Below are positions 12,266-24,200 of a DNA stretch of 64,000 nt, piece by piece. Every line of letters starts with the position of its first letter. Positions within the stretch are counted from its first letter, which is position 1. Location of the stretch: contig OX352772.1 in assembly GCA_947095535.1 (NCBI GenBank), positions 47,945,445-48,009,444 of the forward strand, read 5' to 3'. The position numbers and the translations under genes were made by a program. The DNA comes from Poecilobothrus nobilitatus. Taxonomy: Eukaryota > Arthropoda > Insecta > Diptera > Dolichopodidae. Under the pieces are notes generated by a model. That model did not search any database, was not told where the DNA came from, and saw only the letters and a list, made by a program, of their open reading frames with translations.

Positions 12266-12430
12266 AATATTTATTTATTATTTATTATACATTAATATTA
12301 CGTATATTGTACATATAAATGATAATGGAATGTTACTAAAATATCAGGTTAAAACTTTTGAACAGAAAAGAATTTAATTTCTCTATATTAAGAAGTTACA
12401 TACTTAACCATACGGCTATCGCGGTTCCTT
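12266..12430 (-). mobile_element. tRNA-derived SINE with LINE-like (TAAA)n tail
   Basis: Read on the minus strand, a tRNA-like head starts near 12430 (GGAACCGCGATAGCCGTATGG). Its A-box TATGGTTAAGTATG maps to 12399-12412, and a weak B-box AGAAATTAAATTC to 12370-12382. The 3' part contains CGTAATATTAATGTA and ends in TAAATAATAAATAAA at about 12268-12285. It is arranged directly behind the next SINE (12433-12696) in the same orientation, with the head abutting the neighbour's tail. Confidence 0.6.
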
Positions 12431-12432
12431 AA

Positions 12433-12696
12433 ATTTATTTATTTATTTATATTAATATTACAAATCACATAGGATAATGCAATATTACAAAAACATCGGC
12501 TGAAAAGGATTACATAGGTCGAATACTATATTGCTAATTTATACATTAATATTATTTATTTTGTTTATATTACTTATGTATTATATATTTGCACTATATT
12601 TGGTAGCAAAGGGAATTTCTTTTCAATTAAAAAAAATTTGCTACTCTCGGTTAATAAGTCACATGCTTAACCACTAAGGACATTGATGCCCCTTAA
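12433..12696 (-). mobile_element. tRNA-derived SINE with LINE-like (TAAA)n tail
   Basis: On the minus strand the head begins AAGGGGCATCAATGTCC near 12696, with A-box TTAGTGGTTAAGCATG at 12662-12677. A degenerate B-box (GAAAAGAAATTCCC) lies at about 12611-12624. The body runs into TAATATTGCATTATCC and GTAATATTAATATAAATAAA, ending in (AAAT)n at 12436-12452. The tail blocks match the free-standing LINE-like tails at 7079-7161 and 44609-44711. The shared tail suggests mobilisation by a partner LINE. Confidence 0.65.
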
Positions 12697-12699
12697 GAC

Positions 12700-15600
12700 C
12701 ATATTCTAACCCTATATTAATTAAAATGAAAATTGCATACTTTACGGCTAATCAATATTTTTTCTGTAAAAGAAAAGTCAATAAGAAAAATGTACTTCAT
12801 AAAAAGCAAATTAAATTTATTTTAAAAATTCTGTCTATTTCAATAACGTTAAACATTTAAATTAATGTAATATAAATTTTACTCTAGTATTATTTTATAT
12901 TTTGTTAATATAATGTACATATTATATATGTACATACAAACATACTTACAAACTATTCAATTGTAATTCTATCCAAGATCTAACAAATTTAAATTTAAAA
13001 AGAAAAAAAAAAAATATAATAAAAAAAATAAGATACTTACATTTTTGCGCATTTTATCTCCTTTTTTTTGTTTTTAAATTAATAGTGCTCTCTTTTTCTC
13101 ATTTTAAATATTCGTATGTATATATATACATACATATATATATATACATATTTTTTGTTTTAGAATAAAATGTACTTTGAATATTTTATAGGCGGCATAA
13201 CCTTCATAATAAATGAAAAAAAAAAAAACTGTGAAAATAATATAATAAAAAAAAAAAAAACAACAAACAAAAAAAAAACAAAAACAAATCATTAATAAAA
13301 ATGGGTTCAGTTGGTTAACTGTAAAAACGTTGATCTCTGAACTGTACTAATTAAATATAATACAATGATTTAAATTGTTATGTCCATTGGGTTGTTGTTT
13401 CTTTATTTTCATTGAGTAAGTAATGATTTTTGTTTTATTTTATTTTAGTTTTTTTGTTAGATTTTGGATACCGGAGAAGATTTAAATCTTAAAGAAATAA
13501 GAAGAAAAAAAAAAAATTCTTTTTAAATTGCTTTTATAGCTTAAAATTTTTTCTTTATTAACGGTATTCCATATAAATTTCTATTTCATTTAAAAAATTA
13601 AACTAAAACAATATTTTTCTTTTTGTTTTTAAACTTTCCATTATTTTTCCAAAGAAACAAAAAAAAAAAAAAGAAAAAAAAAACAAAATAAGAAATGAAT
13701 AAAAAACAAACATCAAATATATATGTATTTATTTATAAGAACAGAAGTCAGTTAAAAATGACATCGGAATGGGGCTGTGGCTAATAAAATTCCGTATAAA
13801 AAATTTTTTTTGTATCATTTTTTTTTTGTTTTGCATTGTTTTTTTTTTTATACCAAATTTATGTCCATATGTATTACAATAATTTGTTAATGTACAGTTG
13901 TGGTCAAATTAGTTAGAAATTCTTTAAAATATGTTTTTAATAGAATTAATATTTTTTTGTAGAATTCGGAGGAAAAGCGTTTAAATATCTGAGATTTAAG
14001 AGGTTTTAGTACCTTATTCATGCTTCTTTGTGTTCGACTTTAAATTGAATTAAATTTTGGACATTAAATAAAATCAAAATTTGGAAAAATGATATTGTAG
14101 ATACATATTACTTAGAAGGTAAATAGGAGCAGTTAGGACTAAGAATTTTAAAGACATATTCTGAATGAAGCGTTTGTCCATATTCTATCTAAATTTTAGA
14201 ATATTAATCACATAGAAATTAATAAAAATGGAAAACCCATATGCTAACAGGACTCATATACACATACATGATATACGCATGACAAACGAATTAATAATGG
14301 CTATATTATATTTTGTATCCAAAATAGTCAATAGTAAACGTGCATCTAGTAATAGCTCTTCTTGTTCCTCTTTGAAACAACTTAAAAAATAACTTTAAAA
14401 TAAGGACATTGCAGAGTTTCAAATATAGAAATTTATTGTTAGAAAAAAGTGTTATTTATAATTTATATACATGGGTCTAAAAATGTTTTGAAAATAGTAC
14501 ATTATAACCTAACGCAAATCGAAATGTATTTCTAATGGTTATTAGGTAAGTTAGATAGGTGCAGTAGCACATTTAGGCTAGTTTAGCTCTGTTGTGATAC
14601 CCTGGAACAATATTTCTCTTAATTAAACAATTGAGAGTTTCTTACAAAGCGAATAAAATTAATTAAGTCCACCTACGATAGATAGAAAAGGTTATTTAAG
14701 ATGAATTTCCCCAGAAATTTTATTATTTTTAAAGCAAGAGCTGCAACTTTCACATAACAAACGAAAGATTATTTAGTGATTATAGTAATAATATATTAGA
14801 TATATAAATTAACGTTAATCATTTATATTATTTTTGTGTATAGATCATCCTCCCTTCTAATTTTTAATTGGAGTAAAATAATAAATTTAAAAACAAAAAT
14901 TTGGTCAGATGATTTTTAGTATTTTTAAAATGTTTAATATTGAATAATTCAAATTATTAGAGATCTGCTCATTATCTGATCTGCAAAAATGATTAAAACT
15001 TAGAAGTATGTTTTTTTACATCTAATTATATGTCTGTAACTGTATAAATGGATATATAGTTTTTTATTATTTAGAAACATATGAGCATTTTATCGAGTTG
15101 ATTGTAACGATGTGGTGATGTTACTTCAATTAATAAATTTTTTTAAGTAATAATTGTGGATGAATTGTAGAGGGGGATAATAAAAACATAATTAATAAAA
15201 ACATATTTTTTTATTTTTAATAAATTTAAATTTTTTTTAACTATCATTATATTGAATTTACATTTTGGAAGGTTTTTTTTCCTATTAAAAATGTGGTTTG
15301 AATAAAAAAAATAGTAGAATATATGTACATAAGTAGTGTATATAGGTATATTTAATAATTTTATTGCATATTAAAATTACAAATAATATTTTATTCTTAC
15401 TATTTTGTGGTTAAATAAATGGGTTTATTTTGGATTATGTTATTTACAGAAACAGTTTCAGTAGTCATTTATAATCATATAAAATTTCATCTTTTTGAAT
15501 GAAATTCTAAAGAAATTCTTTAGAAATTTTTGGATATTACTTAAATGAATCAGATGTGGAATCTAGTTGAAACATAAATATATGTTCAAGTGTATTCATT

Positions 15601-16030
15601 GTAATTATGTTAAAGCATAATTTGTTTTTCGGGATATCTTTCAATTCTAAAATAATGAGATACGTGCAGAATTATCAATGTCATGTCTGTTATTTAATTT
15701 ATCTTAAAATATCTAAGAGATACTTTTTATTATTCTAAAGTAGTTACACTTTTAGAAGGACAGGCAGTGAGTACATTTTAAAATAAGAAGTATTGAGCTG
15801 GGATTAGAATTTTGAGAAAATTTTTTGGGGAGGTTGAGTTAGAAAATTGAAAAAATTAAAATCATGTAGTATGTATGTATATAAAGAAAGAATTTAATTT
15901 ATTCAAACAAAAAAAAGAAATTTAATTAAACTACAATCCAAGTTACATAAGTAAAACATCCTGAAAAATACATTTTTATATAATTTTGGACCTTGTTGGA
16001 GAGTGATTAAACGCATAGTTTTTTAACTGA
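12700..16030. other. Non-coding stretch rich in A and T homopolymers
   Basis: No gene is seen. A-rich runs dominate 13000-13290 and 13490-13700, and they generate the spurious minus-strand frame at 13104-13292. A segment at 14541-14660 (containing TTGTGATACCCTGG) looks like an old retroelement 3' end but is too short to call. Confidence 0.5.
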
Positions 16031-16260
16031 GAAAATGCAAGTTCAAATTTTGCATTCTTCTCTTCTTTAAGTGCCGTAACTGCTAACGAACGTTGGTTAT
16101 CATCTTGGCTATTTTGATCTTATTAACAGCAGCTCTAAATGGAGAACAGATTCTAAGATTTTTCAGTTATGAAATTTTTCTTCTCTCGATACTTCTTCTT
16201 CCTTCAGTTTTGCCTTGTTTAGATAAAATGAAGTAAGTGATCTTTTTCTGAGTTTCTAAT
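16030..16260 (-). mobile_element. Relic of an RTE-like LINE reverse-transcriptase C-terminus
   Basis: Minus-strand translation gives FRAAVNKIKIAKMITNVR, followed by a stop, at 16084-16139. Upstream pieces resemble GRRKISWLKNLR (here RERRKIS*LKNLR, with stops), about 16145-16210. This is the layout of the last part of the ORF of RTE-type non-LTR retrotransposons common in insects. Stops and frame changes show it is dead. The fragment at 19655-19800 is homologous (shared ATAAAATGAAGTAAGTGATC on the plus strand). Confidence 0.6.
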
Positions 16261-16264
16261 TACA

Positions 16265-19002
16265 TGTGCAAAGTAATTTAATTTTCTCTCTTTGACTGAG
16301 TTTACAATTCTCCATAGATTTTTAGAGATTTTAAATCCTGAATATATTGCCAGTGTTTTTATTGATCTCTTCCACGTTTTAATGTACGCTACGGTAGTTA
16401 CGAATCTATAGTAATTACTAATTTTTTAGCTCAGTTTTCAGCAATGGAAAAAAAATATTCTTTAATAGTCACAACATTTAAATAATTTCTATAGAAAAAG
16501 TGAAAAAGAAGAAATCTTTAAACCGTAAGAGTGAAGACTTTCGAAACCTGAATTTTCAATAAATTATTATATCCTATAGTTATACTTGGATTAATTCATT
16601 TAATATTAAATGCTTGTTATAAAGTGTTTTATTTATTGTGTGCCACTATAAATCGTTCATTTCATTTCAAATATTTTTTTGTTTTTTGTATTTTTTTGGT
16701 TGGTTTTTCATTCTGGTGTTTTTTTTTTTTTTATTTAAAAGATGTTTTATTAAATAAGATACAAAAAAAAAATCCAAAAAAAAAAACGAAACATACAAAA
16801 AATTGCCAGAAAAAAAAACATAAAAATAACAAATGGCAGTAGAAAAAGTATAATACTGAATTACGACGACTGAGTACAACAATATGTGAATATAAAGAAA
16901 ATTAAAACAAAAAAAAAAAAAAACAAATTAAAAACATAAAAACCATACACCATAATATAATATACATTATACACCATCTTTTACACAGTCGTTACAGTAA
17001 AATAAAATAAGGCCTGTAAAACTGTTTGTTTTTTTTTTTTGTTTTTTTAAGTTGAGCAAAGATTAGTTTGATTAAGCACCCTTTAAGAGATAGACGGACA
17101 ACGATGACGACGGTCTTATACGGTCTTATTATTTCTATTATAGTCGTGATCGAAATATTGTAATAACAGTTTAAAATTACAAAAGGAAAAATTTGAAAAC
17201 TTTTTTTTTTTTTTTTTTATTTTAATTTTCTGATTTTAATAAAATTTATTTAAAAAATTAACATTTTTTTTTTTTAAGAATTTTTATAAAATAAATATTT
17301 AAAATATTAACATAAATACATATGTACATATATAATAAAAAATATTGATAACGATTTTTAATGCTAAAAATATTAAAAATTATATTAAATATTTTATTGG
17401 AAAAATAAAAATCTTAAGATTTATTTATTTTATTTATACCTACCTACAATTTAAAATGTATATTTTAATTAAAAGTTGAATCGATTTACGTCGTGTTTAT
17501 TATAGAGTAAAAATTAAATAGAAAATAATAATAAAAATTTAAGGAAAAAAAACAATTACCATATAAATATAAATAAAATAAATAAATATGTAACATGATA
17601 TGTTGTGTGCCATATAATATATTATAAAAATATTAAAATTGATTTAAAACATGTATTTAATATTTATATATTATTAAAAAAAATAATATTATAAAACGAA
17701 TGTAATTATAATTACATTTAATTATTATTTATTACTGTTTACTAAAAAATACAATCGGTGTCATTAAATTGTGAACAGTTAAATATTTTAGTATGTAGTT
17801 AAACAAAACTGTATATAATAAAAGTAACTGTTAATTATAATTTTAAATATAATGTGTATTTTATAATATTTTGTTCCAATCAAATAAATAGGATTAGTTT
17901 TTGTTATAACCTATACATATACATATGTTCTTCAATGTATACTTTTAATTTATCAAATTTATAACCTATATTTGACTTAAACTTAAAACTTTTTAAGTGA
18001 CTAGTATAATAGCTCTATACACTAATTTTTCAATCTAATGGATCCAAAAATTATTTTTTTTTTGAACTATAGTGTTTTTACTTTTAGCATTTAAAAAGAT
18101 ACCTACCTATTAATAGAAAATGAGTGACAAATAAAAAATGAGAAAATAGACTATACGTATAGCAGGTTAGAAATTAACTATATTTGAAAACGTGTGACTT
18201 GGTTTGACTTTTACTAAATATTTATTATGAGACAGAGAAATATTAAATATTTTTCATTTAATTGCGTAAATTTGATAGTTTTCTGTATAATTTTGTATTT
18301 CTGCATAATTTTGTATGTACATAATTTAATTGATTTAGTGAATGCGTGAATGAATTTCATAATATGTATTATTTAATTTTTACATTTAATGACTCAGTGA
18401 ATTTAATAATACCTATACAACAAAACTAAAGTTATTTTTTTTTGTTTTACTTTAAACTCATTTAAAAAGCATAGAGCTTACATAGATTCACTAGCTTAGA
18501 TTTTAAAAGATTAGATTCAATAAGTCATTTATTATTCATATTACGCTAAGCTTCAGTTTTTTTTAATATTTTTTTTTTCACCACTAAGCCGTTGATTATT
18601 CGATTGTAGTGAATCTTATTTAAATAAAACAAAAAAAAAAAGAGGATCTGTTTATTTTTTTAAGATTCTTTAAATAAAAATAATCAAATGGAAATTATTC
18701 CGTGTTTAAACAATTATTTCTAAATTGATAGTTGAATTAATATGTTATCATTATTTTCGGATTTGTCATTAATTTTGCACCTGTTTGTTAATTCGGTATT
18801 GTACAGGTATAGAGTACAGGTGAATAATTACAGGTGTATTAATTGTAATCAATTTTATAATAGGAATTTTATTATAATTTAAAATTATGTATTTTTGCTT
18901 AAAATTCGAGAATATTTTAAAACATTTTTTTTCTTTAATAAAATTATCTGCTTTTAAAGTTAATTTATTTTATTATTGAATTGATATGAATTAATTATAT
19001 TT
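16265..19002. other. Non-coding AT-rich stretch
   Basis: No gene is seen. Overlapping frames at 16624-16882 on both strands come from long A and T runs. A comparatively GC-rich block at 17090-17155 (GACAACGATGACGACGG, with CGGTCTTA twice) could be an untranslated exon or promoter piece, but nothing decides it. A cluster of CAGGT motifs lies at 18778-18836. Confidence 0.5.
18778..18836. promoter_or_regulatory. Cluster of four CAGGTR/E-box motifs
   Basis: CACCTG (18778-18783), CAGGTA (18804-18809), CAGGTG (18817-18822) and CAGGTG (18831-18836) fall within 59 bases of otherwise AT-rich sequence, about 2.3 kb upstream of the first recognised exon. CAGGTG/CACCTG is an E-box of the type bound by bHLH and Snail-family zinc-finger proteins. 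A regulatory role is inference only. Confidence 0.3.
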
Positions 19003-19013
19003 ATAATTGAAGA

Positions 19014-19230
19014 CTAGCACTCATAGCTGTGGTAAACACATCAAAATACACAGCCTGGTGGCAAAAAAGTGAAAGATTTTTCGAGGCTTTGAATTTGCTA
19101 TGATTTTAATTTATGTACCTATTAATTTTTTTCTATTGTAAAGAAACACCCCACATTTTTACCAGGAAACAGGGGTTATAGTTGCCTGGTACATTTATCC
19201 AACGGTACTTGTGTATAAATAAATAAATAA
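19014..19230 (+). mobile_element. tRNA-derived SINE with LINE-like (TAAA)n tail and intact target-site duplication
   Basis: ATAATTGAAGA occurs at 19003-19013 and again at 19231-19241, an exact 11-bp duplication defining a 217-bp insertion. The head has an A-box-like ATAGCTGTGGTAAACA (19023-19038) and a degenerate B-box GCTTTGAATTTGC (about 19086-19098). The 3' part, with ACCAGGAAACAGGGGTTATA and CCTGGTACATTTAT, ends in (TAAA)n at 19215-19230. The same 3' part occurs in reverse at 44355-44460, so this is a second SINE family with its own tail. Confidence 0.8.
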
Positions 19231-19241
19231 ATAATTGAAGA

Positions 19242-19640
19242 AAATAAAATCAATAAAATTTTTAAAAATATTAATTAAAAATTTAAAATATGCCGATTTA
19301 AAAATTTTAAATAAAAAAAATTTTTAAAAATATTTCTGACTGTTCTTTAATTTAGATTTAAAAAAGAATCTTAAACTACTCAAGTATTGTCATAATCTGA
19401 AATCCATACTTATGTAAGTGCTAAAACACAGCTTTTCTAAAATTTCTTGTTTTTTCTTTAAAAAGAAAATATATTCAGTTTCTGAAAACTTTGGAACAAA
19501 AGAGGTCCCTAAATATACCTTAATAACTGAATGTATTAAATTAACTCTACATTATAAGACTACAACTATTTTGTTCAACTCTTTAAAAAATAATACTTTT
19601 ATTTGTACTTGGTGCATCCTTACACCAAGTTGTCAGTCCA
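19242..19640. other. Non-coding AT-rich stretch
   Basis: No gene is seen. The frame at 19418-19645 runs into the adjoining LINE relic and has no protein signature. Confidence 0.45.
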
Positions 19641-19800
19641 ACTAGCCTTATAATACTTAACAGCAACTCTTAACTGGGATTTTATAGAAATGTTAAACCA
19701 TAAGATTTTTCAGTCATGAATTTCTCCTTCTTCCTAGATCTCTTCTTTCTTCAATTTTGTCTTGTAGTTCTAAGATAAAATGAAGTAAGTGATCTTTTTA
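19640..19800 (-). mobile_element. Relic of an RTE-like LINE reverse-transcriptase C-terminus
   Basis: Minus-strand translation reads HLLHFILELQDKIEERR and then DLGRRRNS*LKNL across 19695-19800. This matches the pattern L-x-GKIEGRRSxGRRKxSWLKNLR seen near the end of RTE-type LINE ORFs. A stop replaces the Trp of SWLKN, so the copy is dead. It is homologous to the piece at 16030-16260. Confidence 0.6.
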
Positions 19801-19804
19801 GTCT

Positions 19805-21104
19805 TAACAGCATTTCAATAAAATTTGAGCTAAACTTTTTGTTTAGCTCAAATTTCGAGCTAAACAAAAATTTCAAATTTCGAAAGGAAATTTTATAATG
19901 TAATTTATATAAAAATACAATTATTAAGTACATATGTACATAAACACATATGAATTTAGTTTAAAATACAATGTCAACGTCGTGTTAATAATTTTGAATT
20001 TTGATTAGGGAAAAATCAACGTAAAACGAAATATTATCTTAAATTAAAAAATATTTGTCAAAAAAAAAAATTAAAACTAGATATAAATTGAAAAAAGGAT
20101 GTATAAAAAATAAAAATTAGGTAAAATGAGAATAAAGTATAAATCGAAAAGTTTTAAGTTGAAGAATTTTAAATCTAAGAGGTTTAAATCGGAGTCTTTC
20201 TGTATACATTTGTATAACTTTGTAGCTGTTATATTTAAATTGTAGTATAGCGTAAAAATTTAAGTTTGTTCACTTTTTAATGACATTCACTGTAATTAAT
20301 TTTAATTTTTAACATAAAAAATATATGTACTCACTACTTACAGTACATACATATATATGTACAAAATATTGTATAATATTGTTTAATTTAAATATTTATA
20401 AAATGTTTAAATGATACAGTATGTATGCAATTATATGATTATTAAAAGTTTTTCTTCGAAATAAAATAAAAAAAAAATGATTAGTTAAATAAATTAATTG
20501 TTATTATGTTTTTTTTTAAAGGCAAGAAAATAAAAAACAATTAAAACAAAAACTAAACAAAAATAAATAAATAAAGCAAAATTGATCGTGATCGAAGAAT
20601 ATGAAACATAAAAACAAAAAAAAACAAAAACATAAAAAATAAAAAATCATTTTAGCGGTTCATCTTTTTTTACTTAAACAAAAAAAGAAAAAAAACAAAA
20701 AAGTTTACTTAAAAGTCGCGATACATACTTTATATAGCATAACTCCGCTTATAGTTAAAAAAATAACGTTTTTTTATTTTATTTTTTAATTTTTTAATTT
20801 TTTTTTTTCTTTTTTTCGCGAATTAGTCGTTTCTTTGGTCGTTTATTCTTAATTAAACTAAAAAATATGAGTCATTTTAAAAAAATTGTGCATATTTATT
20901 AAAAGATATTATTTACTTACTATAACTTACTTACTTATTTACTAAAATACTATATAGTATACTGTCATGTATACTTAAATTTGTATATTTATTTTTAATA
21001 AAAAAAAAAAAAAAAAAAAACTCGTCTGAGATAAAGATTTGAATTTAAATAAATTTATGGGGTAAATTAAAAAACTTTGTTATTTTTTTTTTTTATTTTT
21101 TTTT
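19805..21104. other. Non-coding sequence upstream of the first recognised coding exon
   Basis: AT-rich, with long A runs (20450-20700) and T runs (20770-20815, 21080-21120). TATATAG within ctttatatagcat at about 20728-20740 could be a TATA box, and cgcgaattagtcg at 20817-20829 is a local GC peak. Neither can be tied to a transcription start by eye. It most likely holds the promoter, or an intron within the 5' untranslated region. Confidence 0.35.
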
Positions 21105-21127
21105 TTCGGTTTTTTTTTTTTTCTTAG
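21105..21127 (+). promoter_or_regulatory. Likely 3' splice site before the first coding exon
   Basis: A long pyrimidine tract (T-rich from about 21080, ending CTTAG) runs up to AG at 21126-21127. That would start an exon at 21128, leaving 115 bases of 5' untranslated sequence before the ATG at 21243. An upstream non-coding exon is therefore likely but has not been located. Confidence 0.45.
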
Positions 21128-21242
21128 TGATTTTTTAAAAAATAAAATAAAAAAAAGGCAAAAATAAAAATTAAAACTTTAATACAAATAAAAAAAAAAA
21201 ACAACAAAAACAAAACAAAAAGCACAAAACAGAATTATTATA

Positions 21243-24200
21243 ATGTTGCGATATGGAAAAAATAATTCTGATGAATCTGAAAATAATCAGCTACAACAGC
21301 AACATTCAAATTATAAAAAGAAAAAAATACAACAAAGAAATAGTTATATACAAGACGACGATAATGTGATAACAACAACAACAACAACAACAGCAACAGA
21401 AAATGAAATCGCCACAATAACAGATCATAAACGATCATATGAAAAACCTTTTCAATATAATAAAATCTTAAAATTAAAAAAAAAAGATACACATTCACAA
21501 ATTAAGAACAGTAATGATTCAAACTTTGAATTAAATCAACAAAATGATCAGAATGATCAGAATGATTTTCATTTTGAAATTGAAAATAATGAAAATTTTA
21601 ATTGTGACAATGATGATTTAGAAATTTCAAAACATATTATACGTAAAAATATAAATCGTATAAATCGTTATTCAAATCGTAGAGAAGCAATTAAATTTGA
21701 TGAAGAATATTTAGAAAAAAATTTATTATTACAAGAATTTTTATTAAATAGTAATAAAAGAAATTTAAATAATAATAATACAAATAATAAAAAATATAAT
21801 AATTATATAAATGATAATATTAATTTTGATTTAATTAATGAAAATGATAATAATGATGATGATCAATTATCAAAATATACAATATTAAGTAGTGAATGTA
21901 TATATAAAAATTTTTGTAATGAATGTGGTTATGATATATCATCATCAATAGATGAATCAACAAATAATTCATCAATTAATAATTTATGTGATTTATGTAA
22001 TTCTTCAACTGTTCATAATAATAATAATGATTTTTTTATTAATAATATTAATTTAATAAAAACTAAAAGAAAAATTAAAAAAAAAAAAGATTTAAAAAAA
22101 CCAGATAAAATATGTATGAAATGTGGTATATTATTTTATGGTCGTTTTGGTACAGAATTATGCCGTAATTGTCAAACAATACGTAATGAACAATTATTAT
22201 TAGAACAAAATGATTTAGAAAAAATTTATATTAATGAATTAATATTATCATCAAATGAAAATGATCATCAAATACAACAAAAATCAAATCAAAAACAAAA
22301 ACAACGTTTTTTTCATGGTATTATTGATACATTAAAAAGAGTTAAACAAAATAAAAAAATTAATAGAAATAATAGTTCAAAATCAAATGCATCAATTGAT
22401 CGTTTAAAAATTGTACATAATATTGATGGTTTTAATAATGTTTTTCATACAAAAGATACATTTGATATTAAAAGAATTTCTGAATTAAAAAATGAATCAA
22501 AATCAATAAATTCATTTTCTAATAGTAGTAGTGATTATAAAACCAAAGATTTATTATTAAATAATTGTAATAAAATAATAAAATATGATTCAAAATCTGA
22601 TTCAAATTTAAATTGTAATATAAAAACTTTAGATATAAAAAAAGATTTATATAATGATGAAAAATTAAAAGATAAATCATATTATAAATCAATTTCTGAT
22701 GATAATCATGATGATGATAATGATAATAATGTTGAAATATTATCATATAATTCAGTAACATTTTCACATTCAACACCAATTAAAAGAAATCATAATAATA
22801 ATAATAATAGTAATAATTTTGAAAAACAACAACAAATAATAGAGAAAGTTAATTATAATAATGCAAATAATAATAGAAATTTTAATAATTTAATAAAAAA
22901 AAGAAAAAAATTTAATATTATAAGTGGTCATTATTTAAAACCTCAAATTTTATCAATGCATTCTTCAGAATCTATAGATTTTAATACAACATCATGTACT
23001 ACACAAACAAATTCATCATCAGATGATTATTGTTTAATATTTGATAGTGTTATTAATTGGTTAAATATTATTCGTAATGAACAACATATTTATTATAATT
23101 ATGATTATGATGATTCAATATTTTGTATTAAAAATATACCATCACGTTCAATAACAAATTATGATTATTTTGGTTATAATTATTTATTAGCAACAACATT
23201 AGCATCTACAACAACAACAACAACAACAAGATCAGATTCAAATAATTCATATAAAAGTTGTTATAATTATAATATAATAACAGGAACAACAGATATTAAT
23301 AATTATAATCCAGCAAGTCCAATTGAAATGTTTAAAAATATGAATAAAAAACAAAAAGATCAAAATATTAATTGTAATGAATCTACATCATCTGGTAATT
23401 CTATTTTTTATACAATGCTGAATAATAATAATAATATAAACAGTTCAAATGAAACATTAAATTTACCACAAGAAAATCATAACAACAATCATAAACAAAA
23501 ACTACATGAAAATAATGAAGTTGCTGGTGCGATTATTACTACTAGCACTGATAGCGATAATACTGAATTAAGTTCAACTCATTCATTAAAAAATGATCAA
23601 TTAATAATGTTGCCAACTACAAAATATCAACCACATAAATTCAGCTATTATAATAGCAACAATCAACAAAACTACAATAATAAAAATAATACAATAAATA
23701 TAACAGATACTGAGTCAGTTGATTTGGATTCAAGTTATGAACAACAACAGGTGATATCTAAAAACGGTAATAATCAAATTGTTGATAATATTATAAATAA
23801 AAAAGAGATAGCAATATCATTTGATGATTATATTAAAAAGAATGAAAAAGAAAAAAATAAAATACAGTTAAAAGAGAAAAAATTTAATAAATATGAAAAT
23901 TCTCAATTAATAACAAATAATAATAAAAAAGAAGGTGATAGTATTAATAAAAATAATAATAGAAATAATAAAAATAATACAAAAAATACAAATGATAATT
24001 CTACATTAATTTTGTATACTAGTATTTGTAATATAGCAACAGGTACTAGTGGTTGTAATAAAAATAATAATAATAATAATAATAATAATAGTAGTAATAG
24101 TAATTGTAGTATTAATAGTATTAGTGATCATGATGATATTATAAATGAATTAAATAACGACGAATATATACAAAATATGGTTGATAATTTTAAAAAGAAT

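Noticed and set aside
13104..13292. Minus-strand Phe-rich small membrane-like protein
   Set aside because: Composed of A and T homopolymers and a tatatacata simple repeat; composition alone explains it.
14541..14660. Possible LINE 3' end (TTAGGCTAGTTTAG, TTGTGATACCCTGG)
   Set aside because: Resembles the 3' ends of some arthropod LINEs from memory, but it is too short and has no coding or tail evidence.
16624..16882. Overlapping plus and minus frames rich in Phe and Lys
   Set aside because: Both are generated by long T and A runs.
21238..21498. Antisense hydrophobic frame over the exon 1 start
   Set aside because: Complement of the Thr/Asn/Lys-rich N-terminus; no start context or splice signals of its own.
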